Source: Oscillospiraceae bacterium (GTDB lineage Bacteria; Bacillota; Clostridia; Oscillospirales; Oscillospiraceae). Taken from it: a DNA stretch of 64,000 nucleotides. The stretch is from positions 1 through 64,000 of the forward strand of contig JAGBBD010000011.1 of assembly GCA_017938625.1 (NCBI GenBank), given 5' to 3'. This document shows, one piece after another, positions 16,481 through 24,138 of this stretch. The notes beneath the pieces are model-generated. The model searched no databases. It was not told the origin of the DNA and was given only the letters and a program-made list of their open reading frames with translations. The translations under genes were made by a program, and so were the position numbers. The first letter of the stretch is position 1. Every line of letters begins with the position of its first letter.

Positions 16481-18108
16481 TGTGCATTCTCCTCTCGTTC
16501 CATTTTCGCTTTGTATTCAAGACAAAGCATTGTAATATCATCAAACTGCGGAGCTTCACCCACAAATTCATCAATATCCTTCTTAATTGCAGGAAGAATT
16601 TCGTGAGGTGTTCCGAGTTTAACTTTATTAAGTATTTCGCCAAGCCTATCCATTCCATAAAGCTCGTTATTTATGTTTGTAGCTTCGGTTACACCGTCGG
16701 TGTATTGGAAGATCTTGTCGCCGGGTTCCAGCATCATCGAGCCCGCGCGGTATTTCATGCCTTCCATACCGGCAAGGACGAAGCCTGCTCTGATCTTATA
16801 GGGTTCGAATCCACCGTTTGCCTTGTAGATAAAGGGCATTTCATGACCTGCGTTGACGAAGTTGAATTCGCCTGTCTCCAGATCCAGCACACCTTCAAAT
16901 GCAGTGATGAACATCTCTTCGCTGTTGGCCTCGCAAAGGAGATCATTGACCTCGGTGAACACTTGACCCAGATCTCTGCCGGGGGTGGTGTGGTCTTTGA
17001 TCAGGGTCTTGCCGATGACCATAAAGAGAGCCGCAGGAACACCCTTGCCGGAAACGTCTGCCATAACGATAGCAAGGTGCGTCTCATCCACCATAAAGAA
17101 GTCGTAAAAGTCACCGCCGACTTCCTTGGCAGGGTTCATGGTCGCGTAAATGTCGATCTCAGGTCTTTTGGGGAAGGCGGGGAATATGCAGGGCAGCATG
17201 GAAGCCTGAATATGGGCCGCAACATCCAGCTCTGCGCCGATGCGCTCTTTTTCTGCCGTGACGGCAGAAAGCTTGCTGATGTAATCCTTCACATCGCCGT
17301 ACATCTGCTTGAAAGAATCGAAAAGTTCTTCGATCTCGTTCCCCGTATCCACCGTGACTTTGATGGCCTCTTCATTTTCAAGATTCTCCACCATGCTTCT
17401 GGAGGCATCGCGGATCTTGTTGATGGGGGTGACGATCCTCTTCTTAACAAAGAAGAAGATCAGCAAGACGGCAACCAGCACCACCAGCACGATGGCGACC
17501 ATGACCACCACCAAGAATTCTCTCATGTTCGCCTGCAGGTCGGGCATGTACATATCCACGCCCACCACAGCAACAGGTTCGCCATTGGAGTCAAAGACAG
17601 GAGAATAGGCCGATGCGATAAAACCATACTTTTCATCATTGGCCAGCTCGATCTCTTCAGGGGGATCCTGCTTATAGATGGCATAGGTGGCTTCCTTGCC
17701 GCCTTCCATGTATTCCTCATGATAGCCAAGCTCACAGGCGTCCACGTCCTCCTCTTTTTCATCCGGTTTCAGTGCGTCTGCATCCCAGATGTAGACCAGA
17801 TCGTCCTCAAAGGGCACGAACACATAGTAATACTGAATGTCGGTATTTAACCGGAAGGAGTTCAAAAAGTCCAGTATTTCATAATAGTAATCGTCTTTTT
17901 CCCCTGTTTCCAGATAGTGGGCGATGGTATCACCGTCGATCAGCTCCGCCGCAGATTTGGTATAGGCAAATGCAGTCTTTCTGCAGTTTTCCATCTCTTT
18001 ATGAATGTATTGATCGCTCACAACAAAGCTGATGATCAAGATCAAAAGCACCGCAAGCAGCGAAAAGCTGCATAAGACTGTATTTTGAAGCTTACGGCGT
18101 TTTTTCAT
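16477..18108 (-). CDS. RsbU/SpoIIE-type PP2C phosphatase with Cache-like and HAMP domains
   Basis: 543 residues from the ATG at 18108 (MKKRRKL), which has an AAGGAAGGTG site; the longer frame to 18189 overlaps the upstream gene. A TM helix lies at about 10-35, an extracellular Cache-like sensor at about 40-205 (the IASAYSPVFDSNGEPVAVVG pattern is typical), and a second TM at about 210-235. A HAMP domain and coiled coil follow (to about 310), then a PP2C domain with metal-binding VGGDFYDF, MADVSGKGVPAAL, YTDGVTEA and FDDITML. It should dephosphorylate the STAS proteins in response to an outside ligand, which opposes the RsbW kinase. Confidence 0.93.
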   Translation of the reverse strand: MKKRRKLQNTVLCSFSLLAVLLILIISFVVSDQYIHKEMENCRKTAFAYTKSAAELIDGDTIAHYLETGEKDDYYYEILDFLNSFRLNTDIQYYYVFVPFEDDLVYIWDADALKPDEKEEDVDACELGYHEEYMEGGKEATYAIYKQDPPEEIELANDEKYGFIASAYSPVFDSNGEPVAVVGVDMYMPDLQANMREFLVVVMVAIVLVVLVAVLLIFFFVKKRIVTPINKIRDASRSMVENLENEEAIKVTVDTGNEIEELFDSFKQMYGDVKDYISKLSAVTAEKERIGAELDVAAHIQASMLPCIFPAFPKRPEIDIYATMNPAKEVGGDFYDFFMVDETHLAIVMADVSGKGVPAALFMVIGKTLIKDHTTPGRDLGQVFTEVNDLLCEANSEEMFITAFEGVLDLETGEFNFVNAGHEMPFIYKANGGFEPYKIRAGFVLAGMEGMKYRAGSMMLEPGDKIFQYTDGVTEATNINNELYGMDRLGEILNKVKLGTPHEILPAIKKDIDEFVGEAPQFDDITMLCLEYKAKMEREENAQ

Positions 18109-18115
18109 GGAGTTT

Positions 18116-19222
18116 TCACCTTCCTTTTCTCTTGGTGCAATAGGGCGCAAGCACGATCGAGACGATGCTGATCGCCGTGCCCAATGCAACGACCTGCCAC
18201 GGGGTCAGAATGGTCGTTCCGCGAATGATGTACATAAAGAGGTTGACCACAAAGGAGACCAGCACCCAATGGATAAAGTAGACCTCTGTGATGTTTTCGC
18301 TGATAGTCCATGCGACATAAAACATTTTCTTGGGAAACACTTTCCAAATGAAATAATATATGCCGATCATGCCCACAGTCAGGCAAAGGCTCGCCAGCAC
18401 ATCGGGGAAGATCATGTGGTAATAGCAATTCTGCCCCTCACCGAACATTCCGACCTCATGGTAGATACCCAAGGCGAAGTACACGATGGCGATGATGATG
18501 GCAGGCAGTGAAAAGATCAGATAAAAGAGCTTTTTATCTTTCACATGCTTCAGCATCGTGCCAAATGCATAGCCGCAGACAGGGAACATCATCCAGTTGA
18601 GGATCGGGAAATCGGATAAAACCATGCCTGCCGCATCCTCGGTGCCGATCAGATAGCCAAGGAAGATATTGCCCAAGGGCGATACCACATCCACGCCGTT
18701 TAAGAGTGTGCCAAAGGCGCACATGACGGTGGCAATGGCGATCATGACCAGATTGGGCAGCTTCAGCTTGATAAACAGCGCCATGAGCATCATGGCAAGT
18801 CCCGCAAAGGTGAGAATGTCATTGCAGAGAACTTTGTACAAAAGCGGCTCTATGTATTTTGCGTAATCGCCTGTGATCCAATAACCGATGGAGTAGGGAA
18901 TCAAAAAACGGCAGATGTTCAGAACATAGCCAACGGCAAAGATCTTTACACCTCTCAGAAAATGTTCCATGGGTGTGTTTTTTCTTGTGTAGCACATACC
19001 CACACCCATGACGAACATATACATGGGTGCGCTGAAAGGGCCGCCGATGACCGTATCGAACAAATAGGGAATGCCGCTGCACAAGCCTTCATCCGTTGTA
19101 CATTCAATGGTAACGTGTATCAACGCAAGACAAAATATAATAAACGCTCTGGCAAGGTCCAGTTCCCATTGCCGCGAAGTATTTATTTCATCTTTGGAAA
19201 ATATTTTGTCTCTCAGTTTCAT
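18116..19222 (-). CDS. Multi-pass acyltransferase-like membrane protein
   Basis: 368 residues with about ten TM helices. The N-terminus (RQWELDLARAFIIFCLALIHVTIE) matches the start of DUF1624/heparan-glucosaminide acyltransferase or OpgC-like proteins, where a His in the first helix region serves catalysis. Ligand and acceptor are unknown. It is embedded between the STAS gene (10-base gap) and the phosphatase (8-base gap), so it is an integral part of the operon. It might modify a surface glycan or work as a membrane sensor. The family assignment is moderate and the role is unresolved. Confidence 0.7.
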   Translation of the reverse strand: MKLRDKIFSKDEINTSRQWELDLARAFIIFCLALIHVTIECTTDEGLCSGIPYLFDTVIGGPFSAPMYMFVMGVGMCYTRKNTPMEHFLRGVKIFAVGYVLNICRFLIPYSIGYWITGDYAKYIEPLLYKVLCNDILTFAGLAMMLMALFIKLKLPNLVMIAIATVMCAFGTLLNGVDVVSPLGNIFLGYLIGTEDAAGMVLSDFPILNWMMFPVCGYAFGTMLKHVKDKKLFYLIFSLPAIIIAIVYFALGIYHEVGMFGEGQNCYYHMIFPDVLASLCLTVGMIGIYYFIWKVFPKKMFYVAWTISENITEVYFIHWVLVSFVVNLFMYIIRGTTILTPWQVVALGTAISIVSIVLAPYCTKRKGR

Positions 19223-19231
19223 GGCATCCCC

Positions 19232-19528
19232 TTATTCGATGGTCAGGATGTCGATAAATCCTGTCACTTCAAAGATCTCGTTGATGGTCTCGTTGACGTT
19301 CTTGATGATCATTTCGCCCTGCTTGTTCATGGTCTTCTGGGCAGCCAGCAGCACGCGCAGACCTGCGGAAGACAGATACTCCAGACCTGCAAAGTCAAGA
19401 GTCAGCTTGGTGATGCCGTCAAAGCTCTCTTTGAGGGTAGCTTCCAGCTGGGGGGCGGTGGTGGTGTCCAGTCTGCCGACGATGGCAATGTTCAGTTCGG
19501 TGCCGTTCAGGTTCTTTTCGATGGTCAT
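19232..19528 (-). CDS. STAS-domain anti-anti-sigma-like protein, copy 1
   Basis: 98 residues, a single STAS domain. The conserved loop LSSAGLR (Ser-53/Ser-54) carries the predicted phosphorylation site for the RsbW-type kinase. It is nearly identical to the next gene upstream, differing at only three positions (N6/T6, T10/S10, G48/A48). In classical systems the unphosphorylated STAS protein binds the kinase and frees its target. Here the RsbW-like modules on transporters are plausible additional partners. AGAAAGAGGTAG before the ATG serves as the ribosome site. Confidence 0.93.
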   Translation of the reverse strand: MTIEKNLNGTELNIAIVGRLDTTTAPQLEATLKESFDGITKLTLDFAGLEYLSSAGLRVLLAAQKTMNKQGEMIIKNVNETINEIFEVTGFIDILTIE

Positions 19529-19563
19529 TGTGTTCTACCTCTTTCTATGTATTTATGCTTCGA

Positions 19564-19860
19564 TCATTCGATGGTCAGGATATCGATAAATCCTGTCACC
19601 TCGAAGATCTCGTTGATGGTCTCGTTGACGTTCTTGATGATCATTTCGCCCTGCTTGTTCATGGTCTTCTGGGCAGCCAGCAGCACACGCAGACCTGCGG
19701 AAGACAGGTACTCCAGAGCTGCAAAGTCGAGGGTCAGCTTGGTGATGCCGTCAAAGCTCTCTTTGAGGGTAGCTTCCAGCTGGGGAGCGGTGGTGGTGTC
19801 CAGTCTGCCGACGATGGCGATGTTCAGTTCGCTTCCGTTCAGGGTCTTTTCGATAGTCAT
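19564..19860 (-). CDS. STAS-domain anti-anti-sigma-like protein, copy 2
   Basis: 98 residues starting at the ATG at 19860, eight bases after GGAGG; an in-frame ATG 15 bases further up lacks a ribosome site. It is a tandem duplicate of copy 1, with 95 of 98 residues identical and the DNA also nearly identical, so the duplication is recent or maintained by gene conversion. The same LSSAGLR phosphosite loop is present. It lies 27 bases downstream of deoD. Having two copies may set stoichiometry against several RsbW-like partners encoded in the same operon. Confidence 0.92.
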   Translation of the reverse strand: MTIEKTLNGSELNIAIVGRLDTTTAPQLEATLKESFDGITKLTLDFAALEYLSSAGLRVLLAAQKTMNKQGEMIIKNVNETINEIFEVTGFIDILTIE

Positions 19861-19887
19861 GTTCTTTTCCTCCAAAATTTATATTTT

Positions 19888-20604
19888 TTATTCTTTGATC
19901 GCTGCTTCCAGTGCCACTTGCATCATATCATGGAAGGATGTCTGGCGCTCCTCAGCAGTAAGTTCCTTATGGCTGACAAAAGAATCGGAGATCGTCAGCA
20001 TACAGGCGGCGTTCTTCTTCAGCACATTGGCATTGTGGAACAAAGCGAAGCTCTCCATCTCAACGCAAAAACAACCATGCTTTTGATAGATCGCCTGATA
20101 GTCGTCCACATTGTCTTCGTGATAAAACACATCGCAGGAATGAACCCGGCAAGGTGTGATCTTTTTGCCCAGATCCTTTGCGGCGGCGCTGATTTTTTCA
20201 TTCAGCTGCGCACTGGGATACAGCACATCATCTTCCACACCGGCCTGCACTTTTGCAAAGGTGGATTCGCTCCAAACGCTTTCGGCAAGAACCAGATCCA
20301 TCACATCCAGCTCCTCGCAATAGGAGCCTGCACTGCCGATGCGAATGATCGTTTCTACGTCATACTGCGTATACAGTTCGTAGGAATAAATACCGATGCT
20401 GGGCATTCCCATGCCGGAGCCCATCACAGAAAGTTCTTTGCCCTTGTATGTACCGGTAAAACCAAACATATTGCGGGCGGTGTTAAACTGCCGCACATTT
20501 TCCAAATACTTCTCCGCAATATACTTTGCGCGCAGAGGATCACCCGGCATCAATACGGTACGGGCAATCTGGCCTTTTTCGGCCTGATTATGTGGTGTAG
20601 CCAT
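19888..20604 (-). CDS. deoD: Purine-nucleoside phosphorylase, DeoD type
   Basis: 238 residues, the normal length. Family landmarks are the phosphate-binding LMPGDPLRAKYIAEKYL, the MGSGMGMPSIGIYSYEL block, the IGSAGSY region and the purine/ribose-binding CVEMESFALF. The enzyme converts purine (deoxy)nucleosides and phosphate to free base and (deoxy)ribose-1-phosphate in the cytoplasm. It lies 21 bases after the HD-domain gene and, with adenosine deaminase just upstream, gives a short adenosine-to-inosine-to-hypoxanthine route inside a signalling and transport operon. Confidence 0.96.
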   Translation of the reverse strand: MATPHNQAEKGQIARTVLMPGDPLRAKYIAEKYLENVRQFNTARNMFGFTGTYKGKELSVMGSGMGMPSIGIYSYELYTQYDVETIIRIGSAGSYCEELDVMDLVLAESVWSESTFAKVQAGVEDDVLYPSAQLNEKISAAAKDLGKKITPCRVHSCDVFYHEDNVDDYQAIYQKHGCFCVEMESFALFHNANVLKKNAACMLTISDSFVSHKELTAEERQTSFHDMMQVALEAAIKE

Positions 20605-20625
20605 CTCAGTCTTCCCTTTCTTATT

Positions 20626-21504
20626 TTATTTGCCCTCGGCATAGGGCTTGATGCGGATCTCGCTTTGGGTGATGCGGTAAGGTGTTCTCTTCTCGACCAC
20701 TTCCTTGCAAGCCTGCAGGGTCTCATTGAGCTTGCCCATCAGCACGACCACGCCTTCATATACGACCTCATCCGATGTATCCACGATCAAGGTGAATGCA
20801 TCCTCATCGATCACCAGCTGCTTAATGGCCTGATGCTTCTTGAACTCCATTTTGCTGAACTCATTGCTGATAGAATCGATATCATACATAAACTGCAAAT
20901 TGCGGTCTGCTGCGATATCCAGTTCATCAGCCAGTCGGATCAGTGCTGCAAGATAGGTCAGGCAGATGGGTGTGCCGTCCTGCGTGCGGAAATCATCGGG
21001 ATATTCGTTTTTGTCCCACAGGTCGATCTTACGATGTCCTCTGGAGGCCTGCACGATGGCAAACACATGTTCCTGAGACGGAATTTCCAGGAACGGCGCG
21101 TATTTCTTGATATATTCGCCACTGAATTCCTGATGGAAATCGCGAATGGTATCGGGAATGGTGGTGTTGGGATGGGTCTGGAAATAATTGCCAAACGCAA
21201 TATTTTCCGAGAACTTCTCGAAGTCTGCTTCGGAAATGCCCATACCGCTGTCGTGGAGATATGCCGCCATCAGAAGAACATACACCTCATCTGCATTCAG
21301 CTTTTCGATGTTGGCACCGATCAGCTTATTGCAGAAATCGATCACTTCCATGGAATGCAGGGCCGTGTGGTCGGTATAGGTGGGGAAAATATTCTTATAT
21401 TTGGTCAGCATCTGCTGCAAGCAAAACACACTGTTACTGAACAGGCTGTGCAGCTCCGGGGACTCTTTTTTCAGTTTTTGTTCGCACAAAAAATTGGTGT
21501 TCAT
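20626..21504 (-). CDS. HD-domain metal-dependent phosphohydrolase-like protein
   Basis: 292 residues, soluble. A HD-superfamily metal site is visible: the first His in YTDHTALHSMEV, the HD pair in AAYLHDSGMG, later His in RGHRK and the Asp of RLADELDIAADRN. This layout resembles the HD-CE family associated with chaperone- or cyclase-linked hydrolases. The C-terminal part (about 200-292) is alpha/beta and of unknown role. It might hydrolyse a nucleotide signal, since the flanking genes handle purine nucleosides, but the substrate is not inferable. It lies between add (9-base gap) and deoD (21-base gap). Confidence 0.75.
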   Translation of the reverse strand: MNTNFLCEQKLKKESPELHSLFSNSVFCLQQMLTKYKNIFPTYTDHTALHSMEVIDFCNKLIGANIEKLNADEVYVLLMAAYLHDSGMGISEADFEKFSENIAFGNYFQTHPNTTIPDTIRDFHQEFSGEYIKKYAPFLEIPSQEHVFAIVQASRGHRKIDLWDKNEYPDDFRTQDGTPICLTYLAALIRLADELDIAADRNLQFMYDIDSISNEFSKMEFKKHQAIKQLVIDEDAFTLIVDTSDEVVYEGVVVLMGKLNETLQACKEVVEKRTPYRITQSEIRIKPYAEGK

Positions 21505-21513
21505 CTTATTTCC

Positions 21514-22527
21514 TCACTTTTTGCTTTGGCCATGAAGCCAGATTGAAAATTCGCGGTCGATCTGCTTTTTCAGCGTTTCTTTTTCTTCCGCGGATAGGAA
21601 TGCCCCATCGACGGCATTCTTTGCGATGGCCTTGAGGGTATCATCGCTTAGGTCAAATTGGTTTTGCAAAAGGGCATATTCTCTTTGCAAAGAGGTGCTG
21701 GACACCGTGAGATTATCGGTGTTCAAGGTGACGGCGATGCCATGGGCAAGGAAGGTTGCAAGGGGATAATCCTCCACCCGTTCCACCGTCTTTGTTTGTA
21801 GATTGCTGGAATAGCACATCTCCAAAAAAATCTTCTTTTCTTTCAGCTCCTGCATCAGCTTGGCATCCTCTATGGCATGGATGCCGTGGCCGATTCGAAG
21901 TGCTCCAAAGTTCAGAGCGTGCCACATACTCTCAGGTCCTGCGGCTTCGCCGGCATGGATCACGACAGGAACGAACTTTTCATATGCCGCGGCAAAAATG
22001 TCCTGAAAGGTCTCCGTCGGATAAGCGGCTTCATTGCCTGCCAGGTCAACGGCACAGACACCCTTGCCCAAAAACTGTTCCGCAACCGTGACCGTTTCCA
22101 TGTTTTCCGCACGGTTTTGGTCGAAGCGCAAGCAGCACAAGATCAGATTGACCGTAATGCCAAAATCCCGAATGCCTTTGTTTCTGCCGCGAAGCGCCGC
22201 TTCCACGACCTCGGTCTGCGTAAGACCTTTGCGCAAATGCAGCTGCGGCGCAAAGCGAATTTCGGCATAGCACAGTCCCTTCTCTTTGAGATCTCTTATC
22301 AGCTCGTAAACCGCATATTCGATACATTCGGCTGTCTGGAGCAATCCAAGCGATAAATCAAATTTTCCCAGGTACTCACCTAAGTTTGTGCACTCCGGAT
22401 CTACCACCATGTTTGCTCTGATTTCTTCTTCGTCGGTGCAGGGCAGGACAACGCCTGCCATCTGCGCCATTTTCAGTATATTCTTTGGATTTAATGAACC
22501 ATCCAAATGCAAATGTAAATCAATCAT
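21514..22527 (-). CDS. add: Adenosine deaminase
   Basis: 337 residues. Zinc ligands are seen in the N-terminal HLHLDGS, in IHAGEA and in the C-terminal NTDN, with the catalytic Glu of HAGE and the His of IGHGIHAI. The enzyme deaminates adenosine or deoxyadenosine to inosine. It starts directly with MIDLHLHLDGS, which is shorter at the N-terminus than many homologues but complete. It is followed by the HD gene after a 9-base gap and preceded by a symporter fusion. With deoD it suggests that the operon handles nucleosides, or links their level to amino-acid uptake. Confidence 0.93.
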   Translation of the reverse strand: MIDLHLHLDGSLNPKNILKMAQMAGVVLPCTDEEEIRANMVVDPECTNLGEYLGKFDLSLGLLQTAECIEYAVYELIRDLKEKGLCYAEIRFAPQLHLRKGLTQTEVVEAALRGRNKGIRDFGITVNLILCCLRFDQNRAENMETVTVAEQFLGKGVCAVDLAGNEAAYPTETFQDIFAAAYEKFVPVVIHAGEAAGPESMWHALNFGALRIGHGIHAIEDAKLMQELKEKKIFLEMCYSSNLQTKTVERVEDYPLATFLAHGIAVTLNTDNLTVSSTSLQREYALLQNQFDLSDDTLKAIAKNAVDGAFLSAEEKETLKKQIDREFSIWLHGQSKK

Positions 22528-22548
22528 TTAAACACCTCCTGTTCCGGA

Positions 22549-24129
22549 TCATTTTTTATTACTCCGGCGCAGAGTTTCTTTATCCAGCATATTCAAAGCA
22601 TCGGCCACGTCGATCATGGTCAGCTGCCAGCCGGAAACATTGCAGGCTGTTGCCGGGAAATCAAGGATCGCAACAGCGGCAATGGCAATTCCCATATACT
22701 CCACAGGAAGCCCCAGCTGCGTAAACGCAACGGTAAAGCCCATCAGCGCGCCGCCGGGTACAGGGGGTACGGCAAATGCCAGCAAAATATTGGTGATCAG
22801 ACCAATGATAAGCCAAGTGACCGTGATGGGCACACCGGCGCTTTCGGCAAAGCTTGCTTCCATGCCGAACAGCCAGATCACAAATCCGGGCATAAACAGC
22901 ACCTGTCCGATAGGCGTCCCAAACTCCACCAGCTTTTTGTTGATACCAAGCTTCTTTTCCGCGTCACGAACATTGGTAGCAAAGGCCGCGGCAGAAGACG
23001 CCGTAGTCAGGCAGATCAGCAGGGTGGGCCATGCTTTTTTGAAAAGCAGCACAGGAGAGATCTTTTTGGCAACGGCGATCCGCAGGATGTTTGCGATGTA
23101 GTAAACGACCAACAGCAGCAAGATCACCGCCACCATCTTCCATGAGCTTAAGAACGCTTCAAAATTACCGCCGGCGATCATACCCGCAAAGAGGAAATAG
23201 ATCACGATGGGCAGCATGGAGGACAAGCCACCCATGATGGTTTGTACGATGGCGTTGAACTCATTTGCAAGGCTGATCACACCGCCGACTCTTGACGACA
23301 GGAGAAGTATCGCCAGTCCTGCCATAATGGCAATGAAGATCAGCTGCAGCGCGTTTCCTGTGAGGAACGGCTCAAACAGGTTCGACGGAACGATATCATA
23401 GATCAGATCCAGCAGCTGCTCGAAGCCGGCCGCTTGGCTGCCGCCCCACTGCACACGGTAGAACAGACATCCCAGAGCGGTGGTAAAGATGCCGATCGCC
23501 GTCATGTAAAGGACAATGACCTTCATCGTCTTACTGCCGATCTTGCCCAGGGTGTCCATATTGCCCATGGAGCAGACACTGCACAAAACCGACAGAAACA
23601 CCAGCGGTCCTGCCACTGCAGAGATCAGACCCATGAACGCATTGGTCACAGGGGTGAGCACATAGTCGGTGATGCATTGCCGAATATGGGCGGGCAGTAT
23701 ATTCAGGACAACACCCGTAAGGATGGCCAGCACGATCGCCACCACCATTTTGACCGTACCGGACAGGGGCTTCTTCTTGGGGATAAAGACAATGTAATTC
23801 TTGCCGTTTTTATAGCTGTATGTAGGTGCAAGACCGATGCGCGCAAGCAGGCCTCGGATCACATCATCATCTTCGCCCGGTTTGTCGAACGGATCAAAGG
23901 CTTCTCCTGCGGCAACGAGCTCGACCCTCACCGTGGATAATCTTTTTACAAGCCTCACCTTGAAGGTGGCTTCTTTTCCGAACTTGGCCTGATATTCCAG
24001 CAGCGCCTCCTCAAAGGCAAGCTTTATGCGCAGAGCTTCCCGCCGCTCCACACCGGATGATGCAAGAAACTTCTCCACTTCCTCGCCGGCAAGGTCAATA
24101 TTTGTGTTAGAGAACTTGTACTGTTCCAA
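22549..24129 (-). CDS. DAACS symporter with N-terminal RsbW-like domain, copy 1
   Basis: 526 residues, TTG start with GAGGTG five bases upstream. Residues 1-115 resemble an RsbW/SpoIIAB HATPase fold (helix RIKLAFEEALLEYQ, AFDPFDKPGEDDDVIRGLLARIG, YSYKNGKNYIVF). The N-box Asn and the DxG motif are not conserved, so ATP binding is doubtful. Residues about 120-526 are a glutamate/dicarboxylate:cation symporter with about eight TMs, the hairpin region TASSAAAFATNVRDAEKKLG and the conserved VPPVPGG. The cytoplasmic domain could be a docking site for the STAS proteins. The gene lies 9 bases after its paralogue. Confidence 0.88.
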   Translation of the reverse strand: MEQYKFSNTNIDLAGEEVEKFLASSGVERREALRIKLAFEEALLEYQAKFGKEATFKVRLVKRLSTVRVELVAAGEAFDPFDKPGEDDDVIRGLLARIGLAPTYSYKNGKNYIVFIPKKKPLSGTVKMVVAIVLAILTGVVLNILPAHIRQCITDYVLTPVTNAFMGLISAVAGPLVFLSVLCSVCSMGNMDTLGKIGSKTMKVIVLYMTAIGIFTTALGCLFYRVQWGGSQAAGFEQLLDLIYDIVPSNLFEPFLTGNALQLIFIAIMAGLAILLLSSRVGGVISLANEFNAIVQTIMGGLSSMLPIVIYFLFAGMIAGGNFEAFLSSWKMVAVILLLLVVYYIANILRIAVAKKISPVLLFKKAWPTLLICLTTASSAAAFATNVRDAEKKLGINKKLVEFGTPIGQVLFMPGFVIWLFGMEASFAESAGVPITVTWLIIGLITNILLAFAVPPVPGGALMGFTVAFTQLGLPVEYMGIAIAAVAILDFPATACNVSGWQLTMIDVADALNMLDKETLRRSNKK

Positions 24130-24138
24130 TGGGTCACC

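Noticed and set aside
19528..21546. 672-codon plus frame opposite STAS, deoD and HD genes
   Set aside because: It covers several well supported minus-strand genes and intergenic ribosome sites. It is purely a consequence of codon bias.
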